Assembly (NCBI GenBank): GCA_965214675.1 | Contig: OZ243969.1 | Span: forward strand, 1,240,001 to 1,304,000 | DNA length: 64,000 nt | Direction: 5' to 3' | Source of the DNA: WTFY01 sp965214675 | GTDB lineage: Bacteria > Pseudomonadota > Gammaproteobacteria > UBA4575 | Shown here: positions 1 to 9,324 of the stretch, one piece after another | Layout: each line of letters begins with the position of its first letter | Numbering within the stretch: position 1 is the stretch's first letter | The notes under the pieces: generated by a model | Database searches by the model: none | Told to the model about the DNA's origin: nothing | Seen by the model: the letters and a program-made list of their open reading frames with translations, nothing else | Program-made: the position numbers and the translations under genes

Positions 1-121
1 ATGTTCCGTAAGAAACCAGGCCACCGTTATCTCCAGAGCGGACCTGGCCGGCTTCAAACGGTTCGATCATGCGATGCTGTTTCGCCATTTGGCGAATCCA
101 GCGATCTGACTTAATGGCCAT
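1..121 (-). CDS. dcd: dCTP deaminase, N-terminal fragment cut by window edge
   Basis: Reading the minus strand from an ATG at 121 gives 40 codons beginning MAIKSDRWIRQMAKQ and continuing through a segment ending GGLVSYGT, where the window stops. This is the start of the longer dCTP deaminase type found in Pseudomonas-like bacteria (SIKSDRWIRRMA...MIEPF). The enzyme deaminates dCTP to dUTP for dTMP synthesis. A GGAG sits about ten bases upstream of the ATG. Position just downstream of apbC on the same strand is the usual gammaproteobacterial order. Only the N-terminal fifth is present, so active-site residues cannot be checked. Confidence 0.88.
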   Translation of the reverse strand, partial: MAIKSDRWIRQMAKQHRMIEPFEAGQVRSGDNGGLVSYGT

Positions 122-240
122 CGGTGCTTAACTCCAGAATGTTCTGACCCGGGATTTGATCCACAGCGTGCAGCCTGTTTCGCTTGTCGTTTTGCGTAAT
201 CCAGGTATGTGCAGAACTGCCAGGATACAACGGTGCAATA

Positions 241-1329
241 TCAGGTATTCTGAATAACAATTTTCGGAAACCGCGCCCTGTAATCTTTGCCTTGTACGGC
301 AAGTTTGGCAGCGGATTTACGTGCGATCTCACGATATATTTCAGCGATTCGACTGTCCGGCATCATCGCTACTGACGGGTTGCCGCCATCCGCCTGTTCA
401 CGAATATTAATGTCCAAAGGCAAGGCGCCCAGTATGTCGACCCCCGACTCTTCAGCCATGCGCTGGCCTCCACCCTGGCCGAATATAGCCTCTTCATGGC
501 CACACTTGCTGCAGATATGGATGCTCATATTTTCTACAACCCCCAGCACCGGCACTTCAACTTTCTCAAACATCTTTAATCCCTTGCGTGCATCCAACAG
601 GGCGATGTCCTGCGGTGTAGTGACGATAATTGCACCACTTACCGGAATTTTCTGTGCAAGTGTCAACTGCACGTCTCCTGTACCTGGCGGCAGGTCAACG
701 ACCAGGTAGTCCAGTCCTCGCCAGCACGTATCATTCAACAGCTGCTCGAGTGCTTGGGTAACCATCGGCCCTCGCCAGATCATGGGGGTTTCCTCATCGA
801 TCAAAAACCCGATCGACATCGCTTGCAGTCCGTGTGCTTCCATCGGTTCCAGGCTCTTGCCGTCACTGGACTTGGGCTGGCCGCTCACACCCAGCATGCG
901 AGGCTGGCTGGGACCATAAATATCTGCATCCAGCATCCCCACCACGGCGCCCTCCATGGACAGCGCCAGCGCAAGATTGACGGCAGTGGTGGATTTGCCC
1001 ACCCCTCCCTTGCCGGAAGCTACGGCAATGATATTCTTAATGTTTTCAAGAGGCTTGAGACTTTTTTGTACCGTATGCGCCTCGATCTGCCAGCTCACAT
1101 CCGCCGATACCTGCTGCGCACCGGCTTCCAAAACTTTTACTTCAATCTGCTTGGCAAGACCGTCCACGATTCCCTTGGCAGGATAACCCAGCTTGACCGT
1201 GACACTTACCTTCCCGTCCTCCGTTTCAATGTCCTTGACGGTATTGCCCGCAACCAGATTTTTTCCAAGGTACGGGTCCTGAATCTGTTTCAGTGCTGTC
1301 TCAACCTGCTCTTTCGTAAGCTGCGCCAT
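241..1329 (-). CDS. apbC: Iron-sulfur cluster carrier protein ApbC (Mrp)
   Basis: P-loop ATPase that binds and delivers Fe-S clusters in the cytoplasm. The 362 residues show an N-terminal MIP18/DUF59 domain (about 1-85), a deviant Walker A GKGGVGKS at 106-113, a DADIYGPSQP switch segment near 135 and the cluster-binding C-x2-C at Cys273 and Cys276 (CSKCG). Length and architecture are normal for the family. The start at 1329 is preceded by GGAGACCCAA. It is divergent from metG, a common arrangement, and lies 120 bases upstream of dcd. A carrier for Fe-S proteins fits a window rich in them, but the gene is housekeeping and its placement is not specific to sulfur oxidation. Confidence 0.95.
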   Translation of the reverse strand: MAQLTKEQVETALKQIQDPYLGKNLVAGNTVKDIETEDGKVSVTVKLGYPAKGIVDGLAKQIEVKVLEAGAQQVSADVSWQIEAHTVQKSLKPLENIKNIIAVASGKGGVGKSTTAVNLALALSMEGAVVGMLDADIYGPSQPRMLGVSGQPKSSDGKSLEPMEAHGLQAMSIGFLIDEETPMIWRGPMVTQALEQLLNDTCWRGLDYLVVDLPPGTGDVQLTLAQKIPVSGAIIVTTPQDIALLDARKGLKMFEKVEVPVLGVVENMSIHICSKCGHEEAIFGQGGGQRMAEESGVDILGALPLDINIREQADGGNPSVAMMPDSRIAEIYREIARKSAAKLAVQGKDYRARFPKIVIQNT

Positions 1330-1474
1330 TTGGGTCTCCTGAAAAATTTGGGTCTGGCGTACCGGGTGCTTACTATACCATGCTCACCGGAGCAGCAAAG
1401 ACCTCAGATACAGTGGTTCAGCCTGTAAAACAATGGTGCGTTTTTCGAACTGTTAATAAGGTAAAATCGCCACA

Positions 1475-3517
1475 ATGGATCCCCTCCGAATGGACAAATC
1501 ACAACGAAATATCCTTGTCACCAGTGCGCTGCCTTATGCCAACGGACCGATTCATATCGGGCATCTGGTCGAATACATTCAGACCGACATCTGGGCCAGA
1601 TTCCAGAGAATGTGTGGACATGACTGCTTGTATATTTGTGCCGATGACGCCCATGGCACACCGATCATGCTCAAGGCCCAACAGGAGGGCATCACACCCG
1701 AGCAGTTGATATCGCAAGTCAGCATCGAGCATCAGAAAGACTTTTCCGATTTTCACATTCAGTTTGATAACTACCACTCGACACACTCGGAAGAAAACAG
1801 GATCCATTCCACACGCATCTATGAGCGCCTGAAAAAGAACGGATACATCACTACAAAAACGGTTGTAGACCTGTATGACCCGAAGGACAAGGTCTTTCTC
1901 CCGGATCGCTTTGTAAAGGGCGAATGCCCGAAGTGCAGTGCGAAAGACCAGTACGGGGATAACTGCGAGGTCTGCGGGAGCACCTACACCCCTGCAGACC
2001 TGATCAATCCGTACTCGTCAGTCAGTGGTGCCACACCAGTCAAAAAGGAAAATCTGCATTATTTCTTCACGCTGAATGACTTTAAAGAGGTACTGCATGA
2101 CTGGATCGATAACAACCCGCTGCAACCGGGAATCACGAACAAGCTCAAGGAGTGGTTCAAGGAAGATCTCAGGGACTGGGACATCTCCCGTGATGCACCT
2201 TATTTCGGCTTTGAAATACCCGATGCGCCGGGCAAGTATTTTTACGTGTGGCTGGATGCACCTGTGGGATACATGGCCAGCCTGCAGCAGTACTGTGACC
2301 GCACCGGGCGGGAGTTTGACGATTACTGGAATACCGACAGCAAGCACGAGGTTTACCATTTTATCGGCAAAGATATCGCGTACTTCCACATGCTGTTTTG
2401 GCCCGCAATGCTGCATGGCGCGAACTATCGAGTTCCGACTGCGGTGTACTGCCATGGATTCCTGACAGTCGACGGCCAGAAAATGTCAAAATCACGAGGC
2501 ACATTTGTCAAGGCCCGCACGTACCTTGACTATCTGAATCCCGAGTATTTGCGTTACTACTTTGCTGCAAAGCTGGGTCCTGATGTCAGTGATATCGATC
2601 TCAGCCTGGATGACTTCCAACAGCGAGTGAACAGTGATGTCGTGGGTAAACTGGTCAACATTGCCAGCCGCTGCGCAGGATTCATTCATAAGTATTTCAG
2701 TGGAAGACTGACTTCTGCCTTTATCGAGGGCGGGCGCGAGGTGTTCGATCATGCAGGTCTAAACAACGAGCAGATCAAAGCGCTCTATGAGTCTCGAAAC
2801 TATTCACAAGCCATGCGGTCCATAATGAAGCATGCCGATGAAGCCAACCAGATCATCGATGCACACAAGCCCTGGGAACTGGTCAAAGAAGAGGCCAGCA
2901 GGGACCAGGTGCATCAGGTTTGCAGCTTTGGCATCAACATGTACAGGCTTTTAATTGGCTACTTGAAACCTGTGATGCCGGAGCTTGCAAATAAATCAGA
3001 AACCTTCCTGAATACTGAAACTACCTGGGATGATCTGGCTTCGGGAATACCGTTGCCCGAAGGACACCAGATCAACACGTTCAGGCCCCTGATCACCCGA
3101 GTTGAAAAAAAGTTGATAGACAAAATGATAGAAGCATCCAGACAAAACGAGTCGCCAGACATCACTGATCCGATCAGCGATGAGGTCACCATTGATGAGT
3201 TTGCGAAACTGGATTTCAGGATCGCAAAGATTGTCCGGGCAGAGCATGTGGAAGGCGCTGAAAAGCTGCTCAAGCTGACGCTGGACCTGGGTGAACCGAC
3301 TGGAAACCTGCAGAGGACGGTTCTTGCCGGAATAAAGTCCGCCTATGCTCCGCAGGACATTGAAGGGAAGTTAACCGTGGTGGTTGCAAATTTGGCTCCA
3401 CGAAAAATGCGATTTGGCACATCGGAAGGGATGGTGCTTGCGGCAGGACCTGGCGGGAAAGAAATATTTCTGCTGCATCCTGACAGTGGGGCTACCCCCG
3501 GCATGCGCGTGAAATAA
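1475..3517 (+). CDS. metG: Methionyl-tRNA synthetase
   Basis: Charges tRNA-Met in the cytoplasm. The 680-residue protein has the class I HIGH motif at residues 27-30, a zinc-binding knuckle with paired C-x2-C motifs (CPKC and CEVC) in the connective peptide, KMSKS near residue 335, an anticodon-binding helical domain and a C-terminal Trbp111-type tRNA-binding domain of about 100 residues starting near TIDEFAKLDFRIAKI. Length matches the long dimeric bacterial form. A second ATG lies five codons in (MDKSQRN); neither start has a strong ribosome-binding site, so the true start could be 1490. Confidence 0.97.
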   Translation: MDPLRMDKSQRNILVTSALPYANGPIHIGHLVEYIQTDIWARFQRMCGHDCLYICADDAHGTPIMLKAQQEGITPEQLISQVSIEHQKDFSDFHIQFDNYHSTHSEENRIHSTRIYERLKKNGYITTKTVVDLYDPKDKVFLPDRFVKGECPKCSAKDQYGDNCEVCGSTYTPADLINPYSSVSGATPVKKENLHYFFTLNDFKEVLHDWIDNNPLQPGITNKLKEWFKEDLRDWDISRDAPYFGFEIPDAPGKYFYVWLDAPVGYMASLQQYCDRTGREFDDYWNTDSKHEVYHFIGKDIAYFHMLFWPAMLHGANYRVPTAVYCHGFLTVDGQKMSKSRGTFVKARTYLDYLNPEYLRYYFAAKLGPDVSDIDLSLDDFQQRVNSDVVGKLVNIASRCAGFIHKYFSGRLTSAFIEGGREVFDHAGLNNEQIKALYESRNYSQAMRSIMKHADEANQIIDAHKPWELVKEEASRDQVHQVCSFGINMYRLLIGYLKPVMPELANKSETFLNTETTWDDLASGIPLPEGHQINTFRPLITRVEKKLIDKMIEASRQNESPDITDPISDEVTIDEFAKLDFRIAKIVRAEHVEGAEKLLKLTLDLGEPTGNLQRTVLAGIKSAYAPQDIEGKLTVVVANLAPRKMRFGTSEGMVLAAGPGGKEIFLLHPDSGATPGMRVK

Positions 3518-3524
3518 GCATCCT

Positions 3525-3920
3525 GTGCAAAACGTAGACGCCATTATTCCGACCGGCAACTATGTTGCAAAAATTGATGAACAACAATGTGTCGGCTGCA
3601 CGCTGTGCATCAAGGCCTGCCCCTTTGACGCGATCGTGGGTGCATCCAGGCATATGCATACGATCATTACCCGCTATTGTACCGGGTGCAAACTGTGCAT
3701 ACCCCCATGCCCGGTCGACTGCATCAGGCTGGATGCGAATACCCACTTTCAAGAAACTTGTCAGACTGTTCCCAAGATCGACCAGCGAATGCTGAAAAAA
3801 GAATTTGCAACATTTTCACGCAACAACAGAAAGCGTCGCATACAAAGACTCAACTGCATCCGGCGAGAAAAGCAGCAACAGTTTGAGCAAAGGAAAAAAG
3901 AACTGTCACTCAACAAGTAA
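3525..3920 (+). CDS. Short RnfB-like dicluster ferredoxin
   Basis: A 131-residue cytoplasmic ferredoxin. Two 4Fe-4S motifs are clear: C-x2-C-x2-C-x3-C in CVGCTLCIKACP and again in CTGCKLCIPPCP, separated by about 20 residues, as in the ferredoxin part of RnfB. The N-terminal membrane anchor and Fe-S domain of full RnfB are absent, and the C-terminus is a basic, glutamine-rich helix. The start is GTG at 3525, only eight bases after metG, and nth follows 15 bases later, so the three may be co-transcribed. Shortened RnfB-type proteins beside nth are common in gammaproteobacteria. No other rnf gene is present here, so the partner is unknown. Confidence 0.8.
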   Translation: MQNVDAIIPTGNYVAKIDEQQCVGCTLCIKACPFDAIVGASRHMHTIITRYCTGCKLCIPPCPVDCIRLDANTHFQETCQTVPKIDQRMLKKEFATFSRNNRKRRIQRLNCIRREKQQQFEQRKKELSLNK

Positions 3921-3935
3921 GCCCTTCGCCGCGCT

Positions 3936-4574
3936 ATGAACAAGAAAAAATCCGAGGAAATCTTTCGTCGACTGAGAAAGGAAAATCCGCGCCCCAGAAC
4001 CGAACTCGTGCACAAGTCCAATTTTGAGCTCTTGATCTCCGTCATTCTCTCTGCACAAGCCACGGATGTCAGTGTGAACAAAGCCACCCGGGATCTTTAC
4101 AAAGTGGCCAATACGCCGAGGAAAATGCTTGCACTGGGCGAAAAAAAACTGAAGACCTATATCAAGTCCATCGGTTTATACAACAGCAAGGCCGAAAACA
4201 TCATCAAGACCTGTCATATTCTTATTGAAAAGCACGGCGGGCGAATTCCAAGAACCCGTGAGACACTGCAATCATTGCCCGGGGTCGGGAGAAAAACCGC
4301 AAATGTGGTGCTCAACAATGCTTTCAACCAACCAACGATCGCCGTAGATACGCATATATTCCGGGTATCCAACAGAACCGGTCTCGCTCCCGGGAAAAAC
4401 GTACTTGCCGTGGAGCTTGGACTCGAAAAGCAGGTGCCGGAGAAATTCAAGCTGCATGCACATCACTGGCTGATACTGCTTGGCCGCTACATCTGCCTGG
4501 CGCGCAAACCCAAATGCCAGGAATGCCCGATACTTGATCTTTGTGAATACAGTGAAAAAAGTGTAAGTCTCTAA
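3936..4574 (+). CDS. nth: Endonuclease III
   Basis: DNA glycosylase/AP lyase that removes oxidised pyrimidines. The 212-residue protein has the helix-hairpin-helix LPGVGRKTANVVL carrying the catalytic lysine, the catalytic aspartate in VDTHIFRVSNR, and the C-terminal [4Fe-4S] loop C-x6-C-x2-C-x5-C (CLARKPKCQECPILDLC). Length is standard. It follows the RnfB-like ferredoxin by 15 bases. Nothing unusual in sequence. Confidence 0.96.
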   Translation: MNKKKSEEIFRRLRKENPRPRTELVHKSNFELLISVILSAQATDVSVNKATRDLYKVANTPRKMLALGEKKLKTYIKSIGLYNSKAENIIKTCHILIEKHGGRIPRTRETLQSLPGVGRKTANVVLNNAFNQPTIAVDTHIFRVSNRTGLAPGKNVLAVELGLEKQVPEKFKLHAHHWLILLGRYICLARKPKCQECPILDLCEYSEKSVSL

Positions 4575-4601
4575 GGCGCATTGCTTACAGGAGGTCCCGA
4601 T

Positions 4602-5252
4602 ATGTCAGCACTCGTCACCATGGCAAATTCATTACAAGATGTCCTTGACAGGTTCCGTGCGATTGACTTTCTGGGGCCTCTTGCCTTGCGCTTGTACCTG
4701 GCACCCGTATTCATAGCGGTTGGTCTGCACAAGTTCATGCACCTGGAAGATATAGCAAGCTGGTTTGGCAACCCCGATTGGGGGCTTGGCCTGCCGGCCC
4801 CCATGCTCATGGCAATTCTTGCGGCGTCCGCAGAACTGTTTGGGGGTCTCGCTCTACTGTTTGGAGTTGCAGTACGCTGGTTCACCATCCCCCTTATGAT
4901 TACCATGCTTGTCGCAATTTTTGCAGTACACTGGGATAAGGGCTGGTTTGCGATCGCACCCGGTGACCCTGCAACCAGCACGGCAAAACCACTGGCATCC
5001 GTCGGTATTCCTGCGGCACAGCGCAGCTTGGAAAACAGCGAGGACGTTGGCCGCCGTCTGCAGGCGGCAAAATCCCTGTTGAAAAAACATGGCAACTACA
5101 AATGGCTGACAGAGAAGGGAAGTTTTGTAGTGCTGAATAACGGTATTGAATTTGGCGCCACGTATTTCGTAATGCTCCTGGCACTGTTTTTTACGGGTGC
5201 GGGGAAATACCTGTCCGTGGATTACTGGATTGCCAGGCAATTCAGGAGGTGA
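4602..5252 (+). CDS. HvfX-type DoxX family membrane protein of a bufferin-like RiPP locus
   Basis: A 216-residue integral membrane protein. The DoxX core has helices around residues 28-45, 68-90, 95-112 and a last one near 185-205. Between the third and last helices lies a soluble insertion of about 70 residues (HWDKGWFAI to KHGNYKWLTEKG), the feature that separates HvfX proteins from plain DoxX. The ATG at 4602 has AGGAGG eight bases upstream, so a TTG further upstream is rejected as start. A DUF692 protein and a DUF2063 protein follow at once, which supports a role in maturation or handling of copper-binding peptides. No precursor peptide gene is beside it. Confidence 0.8.
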   Translation: MSALVTMANSLQDVLDRFRAIDFLGPLALRLYLAPVFIAVGLHKFMHLEDIASWFGNPDWGLGLPAPMLMAILAASAELFGGLALLFGVAVRWFTIPLMITMLVAIFAVHWDKGWFAIAPGDPATSTAKPLASVGIPAAQRSLENSEDVGRRLQAAKSLLKKHGNYKWLTEKGSFVVLNNGIEFGATYFVMLLALFFTGAGKYLSVDYWIARQFRR

Positions 5253-5307
5253 ATGATGCGATCCGACGGATTATTCGAATATGGTACAGGCCAGGAAAAT
5301 TAATTTC

Positions 5308-6168
5308 ATGGACACGCAAGCTCATGCCATCGATTCGATATCTGGATCAGGCCTCGGTTTGCGGAGAGACATTCTGGATGAGCTTGAGGCAGGCTGTCCG
5401 GATTGTATCGACTTTATGGAGGTTGCACCCGAGAACTGGATAGGCATCGGCGGGAAATTAAGCAAGCGTTTTCGTGCCTTTACTGAAAAGGTACCGTTCG
5501 TTACCCATGGGCTTTCCCTTTCGATTGGAAGCCCTGCCCCTTTGGATGAATCGCTGGTGTGTGATGTTAAGAAGTTTTTACGCGCCCATGACATCCGCTG
5601 TTACAGTGAACATCTGAGCTACTGTTCGGATGACGGGCATCTGTATGACCTGATGCCCATCCCCTTTACTGAAGAGGCTGTCCATTATGTTGCCGACAGG
5701 ATCAAGCGGGTTCAAGAAATTCTGGAACAAAAGATTGCCATGGAAAACGTGTCCTACTATGCAGCCCCCGGCAAGGAGATGGATGAAATCAATTTCATCA
5801 ATGCCGTGCTCGAGGAAGCCGACTGCAACCTGCTGCTGGATGTCAACAACATCTATGTCAATTCAGTCAACCATCAGTACGATCCGGTGGAATTCCTGCA
5901 GACATTACCTGGGAAACGCATTGCGTATTGCCATATCGCTGGCCACTACATGGAAGAAGAAGATTTGCTTGTCGACACCCATGGAGCCGATGTGATTGCT
6001 CCGGTCTGGAACTTGCTGGACAAAGCCTACGAGTTGTTCGGTGCAGTGCCGACGTTGCTGGAAAGGGATTTCAACATCCCTCCTCTGAAGGACCTGGTGC
6101 AGGAGATGCATGCCATTCGCAGTCTGCAGGAGAAATGGAGTGCAGCGCCTGCTGCACAAGCCAGCTGA
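5308..6168 (+). CDS. DUF692 multinuclear iron oxidase (HvfB/BufB/MbnB-like)
   Basis: DUF692 proteins are TIM-barrel enzymes with two or three iron atoms that oxidise cysteines of RiPP precursors, as in methanobactin (MbnB) and bufferin (BufB) biosynthesis. The 286-residue protein keeps the family landmarks: MEVAPENW, THGLSLSIGS, YSEHLSYC, MENVSYYA, LLLDVNNIYVNS, IAYCHIAGHY and LLERDFNIP, which hold the metal-binding His, Glu and Asp residues. ATG at 5308 is preceded by AGGAAAA; another ATG at 5281 is possible. The HvfC gene begins three bases after its stop. Substrate is unknown because no Cys-rich peptide is encoded nearby. Confidence 0.87.
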   Translation: MDTQAHAIDSISGSGLGLRRDILDELEAGCPDCIDFMEVAPENWIGIGGKLSKRFRAFTEKVPFVTHGLSLSIGSPAPLDESLVCDVKKFLRAHDIRCYSEHLSYCSDDGHLYDLMPIPFTEEAVHYVADRIKRVQEILEQKIAMENVSYYAAPGKEMDEINFINAVLEEADCNLLLDVNNIYVNSVNHQYDPVEFLQTLPGKRIAYCHIAGHYMEEEDLLVDTHGADVIAPVWNLLDKAYELFGAVPTLLERDFNIPPLKDLVQEMHAIRSLQEKWSAAPAAQAS

Positions 6169-6171
6169 TCT

Positions 6172-6951
6172 GTGTCCACCGTGACCACAAAACGACCTGC
6201 ATTCAAAAAGATCCAGTACGCGTTTACGGCCCATTTAAGGGATCCGGAGCATTTCAGCGCACCGAAAGATATCGAAGACCGACGCATGAACATTTACCGC
6301 GGTCTTCTCTATCGGAATGTGCATAACTTTATCAGTAGCGCATTTCCCGTGCTTCGCAGACTCTATGCCGAGGATGACTGGCATCGGATGATTCGAGATT
6401 TTTTTGCAAATCATCGCTCCGCATCTCCCTACTTCAGGGATATTTCTCGCGAATTCCTCAACTACCTGCAAAACGAAAGGACTCCCCGGCCCGAAGACCC
6501 GATATTCATCCATGAACTGGCCCATTACGAATGGCTGGAAATTCATCTCACCAATTCAGACCTGGATCCCGACATGAAAAACATTGATCCGGGTGGTGAT
6601 TTAATACGAAATATTCCGGTTATTTCTCCCCTGACAGAATTATGCGGATACAACTTCCCAGTGCACAAAATCAGTCCTGATTTCCAGCCGATGCAAGCAA
6701 GCGTGCAGCCGGTGTATCTGATGATCTACAGGAACCAGAAGGACAAGGTCGGTTTTATGGAGTTGAATCGTTTTACAGCAACGCTGGTCGAGCAGATCAA
6801 GATCAACAAGCTTGAAACCGGAAAGCAGCTCCTGGTCAGAGTCTCTGAAATTTTGCATCATCCGAACCTGAACCAGGTGCTCAGAGGCGGAGAAGACGCC
6901 ATCAAGCAGTTGCGCGCCAAGGATATTGTGCTGGGTACCCGGATGAAATAG
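6172..6951 (+). CDS. HvfC/BufC-like DUF2063 partner protein
   Basis: Partner of DUF692 enzymes; in characterised systems the DUF2063 protein binds the precursor peptide and complexes with the oxidase. The 259-residue protein has the N-terminal FQYAFTAHLRDP-like segment (here IQYAFTAHLRDP), the helical IYRGLLYRNVHNF stretch and the ELAHYEWLEI motif near residue 115, typical of the family. Start is GTG at 6172, three bases after the DUF692 stop, so translation is probably coupled. It ends 15 bases from the convergent adenosyltransferase gene. Confidence 0.85.
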   Translation: MSTVTTKRPAFKKIQYAFTAHLRDPEHFSAPKDIEDRRMNIYRGLLYRNVHNFISSAFPVLRRLYAEDDWHRMIRDFFANHRSASPYFRDISREFLNYLQNERTPRPEDPIFIHELAHYEWLEIHLTNSDLDPDMKNIDPGGDLIRNIPVISPLTELCGYNFPVHKISPDFQPMQASVQPVYLMIYRNQKDKVGFMELNRFTATLVEQIKINKLETGKQLLVRVSEILHHPNLNQVLRGGEDAIKQLRAKDIVLGTRMK

Positions 6952-6965
6952 CGGGACTTACAGGA

Positions 6966-7514
6966 TCAAGTAGCCTTGCCCGGCCACTTTGTCTCTGCAT
7001 GACCGGAATGGCTGGACAATAGCCTGCATGAAACAAACAGGAAGTCAGACAACCTGTTTAAATAAGCCTGGATGTTCGGATTGACAGTCTGGTTCTGGCT
7101 TAATTTCACCACGCTCCTTTCAGCACGCCTGCAAACAGCGCGCGCCAGGTGACAAACTGAAGCGGCTTTTCCACCGTTGGGCAATATGAAGTTTTTAAGT
7201 GCAGGCAGGCTTTTACTGAAGGCATCCATTTGCTCTTCCAGGCAGGTGATCCTGTCTGCCTCAACCAGGTTCAAGTGCGGATCGTTTAACTCAGCTCCCA
7301 GATCAAAGAGACGGTGCTGGATTTCTATCAAGCTGTCACTCAGATCGGCTGGCAGCGGGTTGGCAAGGATCATCCCGATCACGGAATTCAGCTCGTCAAC
7401 ATCCCCTATTGCCTGGATTTCAGGACAGTCCTTGCGCACACGCCTGCCCCCTGACAAGCCAGTGACACCGCCATCACCGGTTCTGGTATAAATCTTGGCT
7501 GCTTGATCAGGCAC
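6966..7514 (-). CDS. Cob(I)alamin adenosyltransferase, PduO type
   Basis: Transfers the adenosyl group of ATP to reduced corrinoid to make adenosylcobalamin. The 182 residues carry the PduO signatures IYTRTGDGG at the N-terminus, GDVDELNS, RRAERSVV near residue 130 and YLNRLSDFLFV near 150. It lies 19 bases downstream of a BtuB-like receptor on the same strand, so uptake and activation of corrinoid are probably co-expressed. Confidence 0.93.
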   Translation of the reverse strand: MPDQAAKIYTRTGDGGVTGLSGGRRVRKDCPEIQAIGDVDELNSVIGMILANPLPADLSDSLIEIQHRLFDLGAELNDPHLNLVEADRITCLEEQMDAFSKSLPALKNFILPNGGKAASVCHLARAVCRRAERSVVKLSQNQTVNPNIQAYLNRLSDFLFVSCRLLSSHSGHAETKWPGKAT

Positions 7515-7533
7515 GTGCTATCTAACTGTGAAT

Positions 7534-9324
7534 TCACTGCACCGGGTTGATCTGCAGCTCGGCAAAAATTGACTGACCCGGTACGTTGTACCCGGAAGCC
7601 AACTCATACTCCTTGTCGAAAAGGTTCTCCGCCTTGAGCGCCAGGGTTACATGGGGAAAGTGGTATCCAATCGATACATCAAATAACCCATAACCCGGCA
7701 AAGTGACATCAGAAATACCTCTCCTTTCCGAGGTTACCAGGCCATTTACCTGGGCAAAGAACTGCTCTTGACTGTAGGCGACAGATCCCGTGAGGGTGCG
7801 TTTTGCTCTCCTTAGCAGGGGCATGTCGTCAGTCTCGTTACGGGGATCCTGGATGATTCCTTCGAGGTTGACATCCCAAGGTCCGGACTGGTGGCCGAGT
7901 GACAGCTCGAGGCCCCTGATCCGGACCTCATCCACATTGCGATTGACATAGGTGAATGTCGCCGGGTCTGTCAGGATGGCTTCAATCAGGTTATCGATTT
8001 TATTTTCAAAAATACGAAATGAAACAGACGTCAGCGGAGTCAGTACATGCTTGATGCCTGCTTCGATTGAACGCGACGTCTCTTCTTTCAGATCCGGGTT
8101 GCCTCCAAATCCGAATCTTGCATTACTGTCCGGTGCTCGAAACCCCGTGCCTATACTTGTAAACAGCCGGGTTCCCTGAAACAGGTGATACCCGTACTCC
8201 AGATTCCAGGTCATGGCATCATCAAAATCTTCGTGGTCTGTATATCGGGTTGCCGTGGAAAGACTGTGTCGGTTTCTGGCAAATGACTCATGCAGGTACA
8301 CCGACAATATTTGCGTATCTTCCTTGTAGGACCTTCCAAAGGATAAGGAATCTGTACCCTCATCTGCCAGCGAGGCCCCAAGTACAAGCACGTTGTTATT
8401 GAACGCGATGTCATTCTTCCAGTCATAGACCATCCTGTCGGTCAGGGCAAAATCCTCGTTACCCAGAAAATTCTCCTGGTTCTGACGGATTTCATCCTTC
8501 ATCCTTGAGATCGACAGGGTCGATTTCCAGCCCTCCAGTACCGGCATGCTGAATGCAACATTCACGACATTGTTTCTTCGATCATGGTCCAGGTCAGACC
8601 CGAAGCTGTCATACTCGGTATTGCCGTCCGTCTGCCAGAATCCGAACAGGACCTCACCGACTCCAGCCTGAGCGCTGATATTGAGGTCAAATGTGCCCGT
8701 ATCGTGGCCGTGATTTGAATTCGATCCGCTGGCTGCCGGGAACCCTTCTGTCTCCAGCTGGCTGAAAGACAAATTACCGGATGCCCGATCGTTTGCATAC
8801 CCCAGGTGTACACTTTGCTCGTCAGTAGAGTACCTGCCTGTCGTAACATGAAGCGCTGCGTTCTTTCCCTCATCGCCGACGGAGGTAATGATATTGATCA
8901 CCCCGCCAATCGCTTCTGACCCGTATACAGTCGAACGCGGCCCCTTGACCACCTCGATGCGCTCGACCACTGAGGTATCGATCATTTCCAGTGCGGGTGC
9001 GCCGGTGGTGGCAGAATTCATCTTCACACCGTTGATCAGTACTGTGGTGTGATTGCTGTTCGTGCCACGTACGAATACGGATGTCTGCTGCCCCAGTCCC
9101 CCGGTGCGGCCGATATCCAGGCCCGCATGCCAGCGCAGCAGGCCGGCGACATTGACAGATGGGCTACGTTCAATCATCTCGCGGGTAATCACAACAACGG
9201 AAGGGATCACCTCGCCGAGTGACTGGGGATACCGGGTAGGGGTTACCACGACCTCATCAAGTGCATAGGCAACTGTGCCCATGCTGATGAGTAGTGCTGC
9301 TGCAAGGTTTTTTCTGAAATTCAT
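7534..9324 (-). CDS. btuB: BtuB-like TonB-dependent receptor
   Basis: Outer-membrane receptor, most likely for cobalamin. The 596-residue protein starts with a signal peptide (MNFRKNLAAALLISMGTVAYA), then a TonB box-like DEVVVTPTR, a plug domain (about 25-145; VFVRGTNSNHTTVLINGVK, VERIEVVKGPRSTVYGSEAIGGVINI) and a 22-strand barrel ending ELQINPVQ. Size equals E. coli BtuB. The adenosyltransferase gene downstream supports a corrinoid substrate. I saw no cobalamin riboswitch in the 93 bases upstream. Confidence 0.88.
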   Translation of the reverse strand: MNFRKNLAAALLISMGTVAYALDEVVVTPTRYPQSLGEVIPSVVVITREMIERSPSVNVAGLLRWHAGLDIGRTGGLGQQTSVFVRGTNSNHTTVLINGVKMNSATTGAPALEMIDTSVVERIEVVKGPRSTVYGSEAIGGVINIITSVGDEGKNAALHVTTGRYSTDEQSVHLGYANDRASGNLSFSQLETEGFPAASGSNSNHGHDTGTFDLNISAQAGVGEVLFGFWQTDGNTEYDSFGSDLDHDRRNNVVNVAFSMPVLEGWKSTLSISRMKDEIRQNQENFLGNEDFALTDRMVYDWKNDIAFNNNVLVLGASLADEGTDSLSFGRSYKEDTQILSVYLHESFARNRHSLSTATRYTDHEDFDDAMTWNLEYGYHLFQGTRLFTSIGTGFRAPDSNARFGFGGNPDLKEETSRSIEAGIKHVLTPLTSVSFRIFENKIDNLIEAILTDPATFTYVNRNVDEVRIRGLELSLGHQSGPWDVNLEGIIQDPRNETDDMPLLRRAKRTLTGSVAYSQEQFFAQVNGLVTSERRGISDVTLPGYGLFDVSIGYHFPHVTLALKAENLFDKEYELASGYNVPGQSIFAELQINPVQ

